From Limnobacter sp. (GTDB taxonomy: Bacteria > Pseudomonadota > Gammaproteobacteria > Burkholderiales > Burkholderiaceae_B), in assembly GCA_029866125.1 (NCBI GenBank), contig JARWZZ010000005.1:62001-126000 (forward strand): 64,000 nucleotides of DNA. The letters are read 5' to 3'. The notes below the pieces were generated by a model, which saw only the letters and a list, made by a program, of their open reading frames with translations, was not told the origin of the DNA and made no database searches. The position numbers and the translations under genes were made by a program. This document shows positions 43,929 to 52,182 of this stretch, in pieces; the first letter of the stretch is position 1; every line of letters begins with the position of its first letter.

Positions 43929-45032
43929 ATGAGCCTAGAACAAGAAATTAAAAAAGCAAGAAAAGAGATCGTATCTGATGGCTACGAGATGTCATTAGGC
44001 GAAATTATGAATTTGTATAGGGACGATGAACTGAGGATTAATCCTGAGTTTCAAAGGCTATTTCGTTGGGATACCACAAGAAAAACACGTTTTATAGAAT
44101 CGATACTATTAAGCATCCCAATTCCCCCGATTTTTGTATTTCAGGACGACGATGGGAATTGGGAGTTGATTGATGGGTTACAGCGTCTTTCGACAGTATT
44201 GGAGTTTGCTGGAGAGTTGAAAGGACCAGATGGAAAAAAGGTAGAGGCTAGCACACTTGAAGGAACTAAATTTTTGCCCAACTTAGCCGATAAGCGCTGG
44301 CAAGTCTGGAAAGACGGGGATATGTCAATTGATAAAAGCATGCAGATGCAAATTAAGCGCTCCAGAATTCGTGTGGAAATATTATTAAAAGAGAGCGATG
44401 AGAATGCAAAGTATGAGCTTTTTCAAAGATTAAATACTGGTGGAGCACAGTTATCACCACAAGAAGTCAGGAACTGTGTTGCGGTAATGATTAACCCAGA
44501 ACTTTATAAATTATTTCAGAAACTTTCTGAAAGTGATAATTTTTCAAAAACCGTAAATCAAACAGAAAATGCACTTGAAAAACAATCTGGAGTTGAGTTA
44601 GTTCTTAGGTTTTTTGCTTTTAAACATCATCCATACAAAAAAGGGCTTGATGTCCACGAATATTTAGATGAAGCTTTAATTGAAATCTCAAAAAGTGAAA
44701 ACATCGACTGGGAAGAAGAAGAGGTTTTTTTTAATAAGACATTCAATCTGCTAAATGAGGCGCTCGGTGATTCGGCCTTTAAACGCTGGGATGGTAAGAA
44801 TTTTGGTGGAAAGTTCTTGATGTCACTCTACGAAACGGTTGCTTTTGGTGTTTCGCAAAATCTCCTTGAGATTGAGTCTAAAGGGAAAACGAAGCAAAAG
44901 GATTTCGTAGTAACAAGGGCGAAGGCACTATGGGATGATCCGATTTTTGAGAAAAACTCAGGAGCTGGTATACGAGGAACAACCCGGCTCGCCAAGCTCC
45001 TCCCTATGGCTAAAGGTTTTTTTAAGCCATGA
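43929..45032 (+). CDS. DUF262 (GmrSD-N-like) ParB/sulfiredoxin-fold protein
   Basis: A 367-aa protein of the DUF262 family, the nucleotide-binding/NTPase part of GmrSD-type defence enzymes. The N-terminal domain has LRINPEFQRLFRW (residues about 37-49), SILLSIPIPPIFVF and IDGLQRLSTV (about 80-90), the DG-x-QR motif; FQRLNTGGAQLSPQEVRNC follows near 165. There is no GmrSD C-terminal HNH domain (DUF1524), so any nuclease activity must come from a partner. The downstream HEPN gene overlaps by 4 bases. Both genes are clearly more AT-rich than the backbone. Confidence 0.85.
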   Translation: MSLEQEIKKARKEIVSDGYEMSLGEIMNLYRDDELRINPEFQRLFRWDTTRKTRFIESILLSIPIPPIFVFQDDDGNWELIDGLQRLSTVLEFAGELKGPDGKKVEASTLEGTKFLPNLADKRWQVWKDGDMSIDKSMQMQIKRSRIRVEILLKESDENAKYELFQRLNTGGAQLSPQEVRNCVAVMINPELYKLFQKLSESDNFSKTVNQTENALEKQSGVELVLRFFAFKHHPYKKGLDVHEYLDEALIEISKSENIDWEEEEVFFNKTFNLLNEALGDSAFKRWDGKNFGGKFLMSLYETVAFGVSQNLLEIESKGKTKQKDFVVTRAKALWDDPIFEKNSGAGIRGTTRLAKLLPMAKGFFKP

Positions 45033-45676
45033 GTAAAGTTAGAACCGTAAATCAATTACAAGAGATTTTAGATAATGAGTTTTCTTGGAGAATAAAAGAA
45101 ATTGCTAGCCTGAAGATCGTCGTGAGAACATCAACAAACCTCAGTAAGAGCACTGCTGTTCGAGCTGCAATACCTCTGTTATATGGACATTGGGAAGGTT
45201 TTATAAAAAATGCATCGAATTATTATTTGGAATTTATAAACGGCCAATCTTTGAAATATAAAGAGCTTAAATCATGCTTTATTGTATTTGGAGTTAAGCA
45301 AAAAATTAATAATCTAATTAACTCCAAGAGCTCTGATTTATCAATATCAACATTGGAATTCCTGCGTGATGAGCTAAACGAGAAAGCAAAACTGAAGATT
45401 GATTCTGCCATTAGGACAGAGTTCAATCTAAGCTCTAAAGTATTCGAAAACATAGCTAAGTCTATCGGTTTGAGCACGCGAGCTTATGAAGCTAGATATA
45501 ATTTGATAGATGAAAGTTTATTACGCAGGAGAAACCTTATCGCTCACGGTGAATATTTGGATGTAGACTCGAATGGATTTCGAGAACTAGCGGACGAAAT
45601 ATTGCAGTTACTCCGGTCCTACAAAACTGACATAGAAAATGCTGTCTCACTCGGGGATTACAAGGTAAGTGCATAA
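45029..45676 (+). CDS. HEPN-domain protein (MAE_28990/MAE_18760-like)
   Basis: A 215-aa helical protein. The C-terminal motif LLRRRNLIAHGEYLDV contains R-x4-H (RNLIAH, residues about 167-172), the catalytic signature of HEPN ribonucleases. The N-terminal half (FSWRIKEIASLKIVVR, AIPLLYGHWEGFIKNASNYY) fits the MAE_28990-like family. Its ATG overlaps the DUF262 stop, so the pair is translated together. Its TAA lies within the GCATAAC core of the following attC-like site, as often happens for integron cassette genes. Likely an RNase effector whose trigger is the DUF262 partner (inference). Confidence 0.82.
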   Translation: MSKVRTVNQLQEILDNEFSWRIKEIASLKIVVRTSTNLSKSTAVRAAIPLLYGHWEGFIKNASNYYLEFINGQSLKYKELKSCFIVFGVKQKINNLINSKSSDLSISTLEFLRDELNEKAKLKIDSAIRTEFNLSSKVFENIAKSIGLSTRAYEARYNLIDESLLRRRNLIAHGEYLDVDSNGFRELADEILQLLRSYKTDIENAVSLGDYKVSA

Positions 45677-45741
45677 CGAGGTGCTGCTACGGAAAATTTA
45701 CTCGCTGGCGCTCCCAAATTTCCGCAGAGCACAGTGTATCC
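45671..45741 (+). repeat. attC-like integron recombination site 3
   Basis: It starts with GCATAAC, the exact complement of the GTTATGC core at 43891. GTGCT (45681-45685) pairs with AGCAC (45728-45732) and GGAAAATTT (45691-45699) with AAATTTCC (45716-45723), leaving one extra A and about two other bases unpaired on the left arm. The loop ACTCGCTGGCGCTCCC shares CGCTGG..GCTCC with site 1. The right core is degenerate (GTGTATCC), as expected if the bases after the G come from the chromosomal insertion point. The HEPN stop codon (45674-45676) is inside the left core. Confidence 0.68.
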
Positions 45742-45834
45742 AACGTCGGTTTAAGACCACTCTAGAGACATTCAAAATCCAGAAGCTCACGTCCGCTCCG
45801 GCCGAAAACCCGCCCCTTCAACCCCCTCACCCTA

Positions 45835-45867
45835 TAAAAAAAGGCTCACACCGTGAGCCTCTTTTTC
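45835..45867 (-). terminator. Bidirectional terminator downstream of nrdB
   Basis: AGGCTCAC-ACC-GTGAGCCT (45842-45860) is a perfect 8-bp stem with a 3-base loop. For nrdB (minus strand) it is followed by a run of seven T; on the plus strand it is followed by CTTTTTCTT, so it can also stop transcription coming from the island. It marks the island-backbone border. Confidence 0.9.
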
Positions 45868-47154
45868 TTAATCCCAGCTCAGCGCGCCGCCGACCTGATA
45901 ATCCGTTACTCGTCGCTCGAAGAAGTTGGTTTCCTTCTTCAAGTCCATCATTTCGGACATCCACGGGAATGGGTTGGTAGCCCCTTCAAACAAGGTGCCT
46001 AGGCCAATCTGGTTGGAGCGGCGGTTGGCAATAAAGCGCATGTATTCCATAAACTGGGAGGAGTTCAAACCCAGCACGCCGCGCGGCATGGTGTCCACGG
46101 CGTAGGCGTGTTCCAGCTCAACGGCTTTGTTGAACATGGCTTTGATTTCTTCCTTGAACTCGGGTGTCCACAGGTGTGGGTTTTCCAGTTTCACGGTGTT
46201 GATCATGTCAATGCCGAATGTGCAGTGTGCAGATTCGTCGCGCAAAATGTACTGGAACTGCTCGGCAGCGCCAATCATTTTGTTCTGGCGGCCCAGCGCC
46301 AAAATTTGCACAAAGCCCACGTAGAAGAACATGCCTTCCATGATGCACGCAAAGGCGATCAAGCTTTTCAAAAGCTTCTGGTCATTTTCCAAAGTACCGG
46401 TTTTGAAGCTGGGGTCAGTCAGTACGTCAATGAACGGAATCAGAAAATCGTCTTTGGCTTTGATGCAGGAAATTTCGTTGTAAGCGTTGAAAGTTTCTGC
46501 TTCGGGAATGCCCAAGCTTTCTACAATGTACTGGTAAGCGTGGGTGTGAATTGCTTCATCAAACGCTTGGCGCAGCAAAAACTGGCGGCACTCGGGCGCT
46601 GTAATGTGGCGGTAGGTACCCAGCACAATGTTGTTGGCAGCCAGTGAATCGGCGGTTACAAAAAAGCCCAAGTTGCGCTTCACAATCAGGCGCTCGTCGT
46701 CGGTCAGGCCATTGGGGTCTTTCCACAATGCGATGTCGCGGTCCATGTTAATTTCTTGCGGCATCCAGTGGTTTGCGCACTGGCTAAGGTACTTTTCCCA
46801 AGCCCATTTGTACTTGAAGGGCACCAGCTGGTTTACATCGGTTGTGCCGTTAATCACGCGCTTGTCAGCCGCATTCACGCGCTGACCACTTACGCGCGGC
46901 GCACTCACCTCAGTGGTTTTTGCAACCACAGCCGCAGCTTGGGATGATGCAGCAGCTGCTTGATACAAACCTTGCGTTGCACCACCCAAAGCGGGGTTGG
47001 CCAAAGCTTGAGTTGCCAACACACCAGGGTGAATGGCTGGGGTTTGTGCGGAAGAGCCGGGCTGTGCATTCACAGCACCACTTGCAGGTGTACTGCTTGT
47101 ACGCGCTGGTGTAGAACCCATGGACATCTCGAACTCATCTTCCCAATTCAACAT
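45868..47154 (-). CDS. nrdB: Ribonucleotide reductase class Ia, beta subunit
   Basis: Houses the di-iron tyrosyl radical needed to start nucleotide reduction. The 428-aa protein keeps E-x-x-H metal ligands in DEAIHTHAY (Glu200, His203) with the radical Tyr at 207, and ESAHCTF for the second ligand set. The catalytic core begins near residue 98; before it is a long Ala/Pro/Ser-rich, probably disordered N-terminal stretch (residues about 12-95) that E. coli NrdB lacks. It follows nrdA after 89 bases and is terminated by the hairpin at 45842. Confidence 0.95.
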   Translation of the reverse strand: MLNWEDEFEMSMGSTPARTSSTPASGAVNAQPGSSAQTPAIHPGVLATQALANPALGGATQGLYQAAAASSQAAAVVAKTTEVSAPRVSGQRVNAADKRVINGTTDVNQLVPFKYKWAWEKYLSQCANHWMPQEINMDRDIALWKDPNGLTDDERLIVKRNLGFFVTADSLAANNIVLGTYRHITAPECRQFLLRQAFDEAIHTHAYQYIVESLGIPEAETFNAYNEISCIKAKDDFLIPFIDVLTDPSFKTGTLENDQKLLKSLIAFACIMEGMFFYVGFVQILALGRQNKMIGAAEQFQYILRDESAHCTFGIDMINTVKLENPHLWTPEFKEEIKAMFNKAVELEHAYAVDTMPRGVLGLNSSQFMEYMRFIANRRSNQIGLGTLFEGATNPFPWMSEMMDLKKETNFFERRVTDYQVGGALSWD

Positions 47155-47243
47155 TATTCAGTACTCCTTAATCTGCTTTATGCTGTATAAAACCACAGCT
47201 CTATTATGTTTGTTTTTGAACTTATTGGCAACTCATGGGCAAC

Positions 47244-50183
47244 TTATTGGCACGCCTCACACTCGTCAAACCCAGCATCACCGGGGCGCATGGTGCACAC
47301 TTTGCCTTCCACTTCTTGCTCGGGCAAACCAGCCATGGGGGCCACGTCGCTTGCACCAAAAGTAGAGGCACCGCCAGCAAACGCGCCAGAGCTTCCGTCC
47401 GCGCTCACCGAGTTCAACTCACCGCCTTGCATGGTTGACTTTTCTGCATGCGTGGCACCCATGGTGCGCAGGTAGTAAGTGGTTTTCAAGCCGCGTGTCC
47501 AAGCCAGTTTGTAAGTGTCGTCCAAGCGCTTGCCAGACACACCCGCCATGTAAATGTTCAGGCTTTGGCCTTGGTCAATCCACTTCTGGCGACGGGCTGC
47601 CGCTTCAACCAACCAACGGGGGTCCATCTCAAAGGCAGTGGCGTACAAACGCTTCAGCTCTTCAGGAATGCGGTCAATCTTCATCACTGAGCCATCAAAG
47701 TACTTCAGGTCAGAAATCATCACTTCGTCCCACAAGCCCAGCGCTTTCAAATCACGCACCAAGTTCTCGTTCACGATAGTGAATTCACCAGACAGGTTGG
47801 ACTTCACATACAGATTTTGGAATGTAGGCTCAATCGACGCTGCCACACCAATGATGTTGGAAATAGTGGCTGTGGGCGCAATCGCCACGCAGTTGGAGTT
47901 GCGCATGCCGTGCTTCTTGATTTTGGCACGCAAGCCATCCCAATCCATGCGACTGGACATGTCCACTTCCACATAGCCGCCGCGCTCTTCTTCCAGCAAC
48001 TTGATGCTGTCCAAAGGCAGAATGCCTTTGTCCCACAATGATCCTTTGTAGCTGCTGTACACGCCGCGCTCTTTGGCCAATTCGGCAGAAGCTTCGTAAG
48101 CGTAGTAGCAAATTGCTTCCATGGACTCGTCAGCAAACTCCACTGCATCACGTGAGGCATAAGGCTTGCGCATCACATGCAAAGCATCTTGGAAGGCCAT
48201 CATGCCCATGCCGACTGGGCGGTGGCGCAGGTTGGAATTGCGCGCCTTAGCCACAGCGTAGTAGTTGATGTCGATCACGTTGTCCAGCATGCGCATGGCG
48301 GTGCTGATGGTGCGCTTGAGCTTGTCATGGTCAAGCACAAACTCGCCTGCATCATTTTTCTTCAGGTGCGCCAACAAGTTGACGGAACCCAAGTTACACA
48401 CCGCAATTTCATTTGCATTGGTGTTCAGCGTAATTTCTGTACACAGGTTGGACGAGTGCACCACACCCACGTGTTGCTGCGGGCTGCGAATGTTGCAAGG
48501 GTCTTTGAATGTGATCCAAGGGTGGCCTGTTTCAAACAGCATGGAGAGAATTTTTCTCCACAGTTTGGCGGCTTCAACAGTCTTGAACAGCTTCAAATCA
48601 CCGCGAGCGGCTTTCTCTTCGTAACCCACGTAGGCCTTTTCAAACGCCTTGCCGTACAGGTCGTGCAAATCGGGTGTGTCAGACGGGCTGAACAGCGTCC
48701 AGTTGCCACCTTCCATCACACGCTTCATGAACAAGTCTGGAATCCAGTTGGCTGTGTTCATGTCGTGCGTGCGGCGGCGGTCGTCGCCCGTGTTTTTGCG
48801 CAACTCCAGGAATTCTTCAATGTCCAAGTGCCAAGTTTCCAGGTATGCGCACACTGCGCCCTTGCGCTTTCCACCTTGGTTCACGGCCACCGCCGTGTCG
48901 TTCACCACTTTCAAGAATGGCACTACACCTTGTGACTTGCCGTTGGTGCCCTTGATGTGGCTGCCCAAGGCGCGCACTGGCGTCCAGTCATTGCCCAAAC
49001 CACCGGCAAACTTGGACAGCAATGCGTTTTCTTTGATGCCTTCGTAAATGTCATCCAAATCGTCGCCGATTGTGGTCAGGTAGCAAGACGACAATTGTGA
49101 GCGGATGGTGCCGGAGTTAAACAGCGTGGGCGTGGAGCTCATGAAATCAAATGTGGACAGAATTTCATAGAACTCAATGGCGCGTGTTTCGCGGTCCACT
49201 TCATTCAGCGCCAAGCCCATGGCCACGCGCATAAAGAAAGCCTGAGGCATTTCAATGCGCACTTCATCCACATGCAGGAAGTAACGGTCATACAAAGTCT
49301 GCAGGCCGAGGTAATCAAACTTCAAATCGCGCTCGTATTTCAGGGCTGCGCCCAAGCGCTTCAAGTCGTACTGTTGCAGGCGGTTGTCCAGCAAGCCAGC
49401 CTGTACGCCCTTCTTGATAAAGCCGGTGAAGTACTCGGGGTACACTTCTTTCATTTCGTCCTGAGCAATTTCACGACCCACAATTTCAGTGCGGATGGTG
49501 TGCATCAGCAAACGTGAAGTCACGTAGGTGTAAGCAGGCTCGTTCTCGATCAGCGCACGTGCAGCCAAAATGGCAGACTTGTACACTTCGGTCACTTTCA
49601 CGCCGTTGTACAGGTTCTTCAGTGTTTCTTTCAACACATGGTCGGTGTCGATGTTGTCCAGGCCCACGGCAGCCGCCGTAATCAGGGCAGACAGCTTGGC
49701 CACGTCCAGCGGGTAGGTTTGATCGCCATCCACCACATTCAGTGCACTTTGCTCGGCTTGCTCCACCTTTTGGGCAGCACGCTCTTGTGAACGACGCTCG
49801 CGGTACAGCACATAGGCGCGGGCCACTTCAGCCTCGCCAGAGCGCATCAGCGCCAATTCAACTTGGTCTTGGATGTCTTCAATGTGAAAAATGCCGCCTG
49901 AAGGCTGGCGACGCACCAAAGCATTCACCACGCTTTGTGTCATTTGCTCAACCAACTCGCGAATGCGGGCAGAAGCAGCGCCTTGGCCCCCATTGACCGC
50001 CAAAAAGGCTTTGGTCATGGCGATGCCAATTTTGCTGGGCTCAAAGCCAACCACAGACCCATTGCGGCGGATTACTTTGTAACTGGCAAATGCACTGTCA
50101 GCCGTGGCCGAGGGTGTAGACAAACCTTCCGCGTAAGCGGACACCATTCCTGTATTGAGTGCAGTTTCCTGGCTACTAAGCAT
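47244..50183 (-). CDS. nrdA: Ribonucleotide reductase class I, alpha subunit
   Basis: Reduces ribonucleoside diphosphates to deoxyribonucleotides. The 979-aa protein has an N-terminal ATP-cone for overall activity control (about residues 32-120, YKVIRRNGSVVGFEPSKIG), the catalytic barrel with HSSNLCTEITLNTN (active-site Cys and Glu) and VCNLGSVNL, and a C-terminal redox pair CEAC in the last six residues for thioredoxin/glutaredoxin. It is the first gene of nrdAB. The promoter region upstream carries two NrdR boxes and an inverted cluster of DnaA-box-like sites. Confidence 0.96.
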   Translation of the reverse strand: MLSSQETALNTGMVSAYAEGLSTPSATADSAFASYKVIRRNGSVVGFEPSKIGIAMTKAFLAVNGGQGAASARIRELVEQMTQSVVNALVRRQPSGGIFHIEDIQDQVELALMRSGEAEVARAYVLYRERRSQERAAQKVEQAEQSALNVVDGDQTYPLDVAKLSALITAAAVGLDNIDTDHVLKETLKNLYNGVKVTEVYKSAILAARALIENEPAYTYVTSRLLMHTIRTEIVGREIAQDEMKEVYPEYFTGFIKKGVQAGLLDNRLQQYDLKRLGAALKYERDLKFDYLGLQTLYDRYFLHVDEVRIEMPQAFFMRVAMGLALNEVDRETRAIEFYEILSTFDFMSSTPTLFNSGTIRSQLSSCYLTTIGDDLDDIYEGIKENALLSKFAGGLGNDWTPVRALGSHIKGTNGKSQGVVPFLKVVNDTAVAVNQGGKRKGAVCAYLETWHLDIEEFLELRKNTGDDRRRTHDMNTANWIPDLFMKRVMEGGNWTLFSPSDTPDLHDLYGKAFEKAYVGYEEKAARGDLKLFKTVEAAKLWRKILSMLFETGHPWITFKDPCNIRSPQQHVGVVHSSNLCTEITLNTNANEIAVCNLGSVNLLAHLKKNDAGEFVLDHDKLKRTISTAMRMLDNVIDINYYAVAKARNSNLRHRPVGMGMMAFQDALHVMRKPYASRDAVEFADESMEAICYYAYEASAELAKERGVYSSYKGSLWDKGILPLDSIKLLEEERGGYVEVDMSSRMDWDGLRAKIKKHGMRNSNCVAIAPTATISNIIGVAASIEPTFQNLYVKSNLSGEFTIVNENLVRDLKALGLWDEVMISDLKYFDGSVMKIDRIPEELKRLYATAFEMDPRWLVEAAARRQKWIDQGQSLNIYMAGVSGKRLDDTYKLAWTRGLKTTYYLRTMGATHAEKSTMQGGELNSVSADGSSGAFAGGASTFGASDVAPMAGLPEQEVEGKVCTMRPGDAGFDECEACQ

Positions 50184-50247
50184 TCACGTTCTCCCTGAGA
50201 CTATTTGTTTTTACGATACCGGGGGTCGAATTATATTCGGACTCGAA

Positions 50248-50294
50248 CCACTATATCTTGTGTGTGCGACGTATTATGAAACTAATTGTAGTGG
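50248..50294 (-). promoter_or_regulatory. Pair of NrdR boxes upstream of nrdAB
   Basis: CCACTATATCTTGTGT (50248-50263) matches the NrdR palindrome ACACWATATATWGTGT at 13 of 16 positions by my count, and AAACTAATTGTAGTGG (50279-50294) at 11. Their starts are 31 bp apart, three helical turns, the classical arrangement for NrdR repression of reductase operons. They lie 65-111 bases upstream of the nrdA start. Confidence 0.75.
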
Positions 50295-50333
50295 TACACG
50301 ATTTTTTGTCAACACCTTTAACTGACCCAAAAG

Positions 50334-50417
50334 TTATCCCAAAGTCATCCACAAGGTTGTCCACAGGCCATGAAAGGTATGTGCATGTGCACAAGTCTGT
50401 GGACAAGATTGGGATAA
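50334..50417. promoter_or_regulatory. Inverted cluster of DnaA-box-like sites upstream of nrdAB
   Basis: TTATCCCAA (50334), TCATCCACA (50345) and TTGTCCACA (50357) on the plus strand face TTGTCCACA (50398-50406) and TTATCCCAA (50409-50417) on the minus strand. Each differs from TTATCCACA by one or two bases. The outer and inner sites repeat exactly in inverted order around a GTGCA-TG-TGCAC dyad (50381-50392). DnaA is known to control nrdAB in E. coli; use here is inference. Confidence 0.65.
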
Positions 50418-50440
50418 CTCAGGCGGGGGTACTGCCGATT

Positions 50441-51064
50441 TTAGGCGAGCTGAATGGCGTAACTATTTGGTTTACGAAAGCTTTCCCAGAGGAAGAAAGG
50501 GCCGGGGTCGGTCTTTCTTGCAGGTGCGATTTCAGAATGGGCAAAGATGAATTTCAAGGCATAGGTACCCCTCAGCAGGGCCAAAAGCTCCCCCAAACTG
50601 GTGTACTGAGCAGGCTCAAATGTGGAATAAATATCACCAATTAATTCGATACCAATCGAGAAATGATTGAAGTTTTCTCGACCCATGGCGGCGGATACTC
50701 CTGCGTGCCAAGCCCGCTTGTCGCAGGACACAAATTGCAGCACTTTGCCTTGCCGGTCAATGATGAAATGGGAGGACACTTCCAGACCCTGAAGTTCAGC
50801 AAACTCAGGGTGGGCTTCGGTGTTGAGGCGATTTAAAAACAAATCCACCGGGTAAGTCGCATCATGATTACGCTCGGGCAAGCTGATGCAATGCACCACA
50901 ACGGAATCAACTTCGACCCCAGCTGGGCGCTCGTTGAAATTGGGGCTGGGCAGTGCTTCGAATAGAAACCTGCCTTTTTGGCTGACCGGATGTGTATTGG
51001 GCAAGTCAACCTGCACCAACCAACCGTCCTGAAGCCTCACTGCACGGGTCACCTCACTGCTCAC
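50441..51064 (-). CDS. ampD: 1,6-anhydro-N-acetylmuramyl-L-alanine amidase
   Basis: Cytoplasmic murein-recycling zinc amidase that cuts the peptide from anhydro-MurNAc. I place the start at the GTG 51064 (VSSEVTRAVRLQDGW), which overlaps the upstream stop; a longer frame reaches 51160. The amidase_2 domain shows VVHCISLPERN (first zinc His), LEVSSHFIIDRQGKVLQFVS, AWHAGVS, SIGIELIGD and FAHSEIAPARKTDPGPFF (second His and Asp). Product feeds the tripeptide ligase Mpl encoded at 12811. About 207 aa, normal for AmpD. Confidence 0.9.
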   Translation of the reverse strand: MSSEVTRAVRLQDGWLVQVDLPNTHPVSQKGRFLFEALPSPNFNERPAGVEVDSVVVHCISLPERNHDATYPVDLFLNRLNTEAHPEFAELQGLEVSSHFIIDRQGKVLQFVSCDKRAWHAGVSAAMGRENFNHFSIGIELIGDIYSTFEPAQYTSLGELLALLRGTYALKFIFAHSEIAPARKTDPGPFFLWESFRKPNSYAIQLA

Positions 51065-51321
51065 TGCACCTTCTCGCCTTCTGCCTTGGCATGGGCCAAA
51101 CCGCAATAAAAACGGCCTTCCACCATCACACCGCTGGACAAGGGTGAGTACGCCCCGCAATGCTTGCAGGGGTAAATGGCTTCTTTCTCATTGGTATTTA
51201 AGTTACCGGGCGCGCCTTTGGGCACCCTTGGGGGTTGATCGCCATCACGTTTGCGTGCCCAGCTTTTGTACGCAATCCAAACCACCGCAGCCAACACCAG
51301 AAAAAATAAAACACGACCCAT
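51061..51321 (-). CDS. PP0621-type small membrane protein with Cys pairs
   Basis: An 86-aa protein from the ATG at 51321, two bases after the stop of the upstream cytochrome-assembly gene. A single N-terminal transmembrane helix (residues about 3-20, RVLFFLVLAAVVWIAYKSW) is followed by a basic linker and a small Cys motif (YPCKHCGAY ... FYCGLAHA) that may bind a metal. This matches the PP0621 family of unknown function. It overlaps ampD by 4 bases. Confidence 0.75.
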   Translation of the reverse strand: MGRVLFFLVLAAVVWIAYKSWARKRDGDQPPRVPKGAPGNLNTNEKEAIYPCKHCGAYSPLSSGVMVEGRFYCGLAHAKAEGEKVQ

Positions 51322-51322
51322 T

Positions 51323-52162
51323 TCAGACTGCCCTTTTGAGTATGAACTCCAGCACAAACTGGGTTCCAAAATACGCCAAGATTAAAACACCGTAACTGCT
51401 TAAGCACCAGCGCAAGGCCACTTTGCCACGCCAGCCAAACAGCATACGCCCGCCCAACAGCGTCGCGAACGACAACCAGGCCAGCACCGAAAACAGGGTT
51501 TTGTGATCAAACCGGAATACTTGCCCGCTCCATTGCTCGGCAAACACAAAGCCAGTCAGCAAAGTTAGCGACAACAAGCCGAAACCCGCCCACAATTGGC
51601 GGAACAAGGTGGCCTCCATCGCCATCAGCGGAGGCAAGTGGTCCAGCAGCTTTTCTCGAAACCGATGTGAGTCCCGCACTGCCAAATTAGACCCATGCAG
51701 CGCTTTTTCTTGATACGCCATCACCAAAGCATGCGCAGCAGCAATGCCCAGCAAACTGTAGGCCGCCACCGCAATCAGCAAATGCAATTGAAAAAGGAAA
51801 GTGCCTGTCAGCGGCATTCTCCCCTCTTCGGGCAAAAACCCCGGCAAGGCAAACACAAGGGCACAAAGCGGGAACACCAGCATTTCCACCAAGGTAACCT
51901 GATTGAAAAAGCTTTCCACAAAGGCCACAAAAGCCGCCAGCCAGGCCACGCACATCAGGCCGTACACAAAGCCAAAGTGCAGCCCATCCGCCTGAAAAAG
52001 CAAGCCTTGCAAAATGTAACCGGAGGACAACAAACCCAGCGCGACAGCCAACCTGCCCAACCACACGGGCACCTGCTTGTTTCCAAACACGTTCAATGCG
52101 GCCAAACCACCCGACACAGACAGCAGGGGTATGGCAAGCGCGTACAATAAGGTGTTATTCAT
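51323..52162 (-). CDS. CcsA/YpjD-type cytochrome c assembly membrane protein
   Basis: A 279-aa polytopic inner-membrane protein with about eight helices, of the cytochrome C assembly/CcsA-like family. The family block is in LLSLTLLTGFVFAEQWSGQV and FDHKTLFSVLAWLSFATLLG, where conserved His residues of the haem-handling group would sit (LHLLIAVAAYSLLG and FDHKT). In this order (divergent from ffh) it is normally annotated as inner-membrane protein YpjD. Exact role in haem delivery is unproven. Confidence 0.85.
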   Translation of the reverse strand: MNNTLLYALAIPLLSVSGGLAALNVFGNKQVPVWLGRLAVALGLLSSGYILQGLLFQADGLHFGFVYGLMCVAWLAAFVAFVESFFNQVTLVEMLVFPLCALVFALPGFLPEEGRMPLTGTFLFQLHLLIAVAAYSLLGIAAAHALVMAYQEKALHGSNLAVRDSHRFREKLLDHLPPLMAMEATLFRQLWAGFGLLSLTLLTGFVFAEQWSGQVFRFDHKTLFSVLAWLSFATLLGGRMLFGWRGKVALRWCLSSYGVLILAYFGTQFVLEFILKRAV

Positions 52163-52182
52163 GGGCTTCAGTTTACTCGATT

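Noticed and set aside
30190..45834. Prophage or transposon origin of the island
   Set aside because: No integrase, terminase, capsid, transposase or terminal inverted repeats were found.
50334..50417. DnaA-box cluster as a replication origin
   Set aside because: No dnaA, dnaN or parAB genes and no clear AT-rich unwinding region are present; control of nrdAB is the simpler reading.
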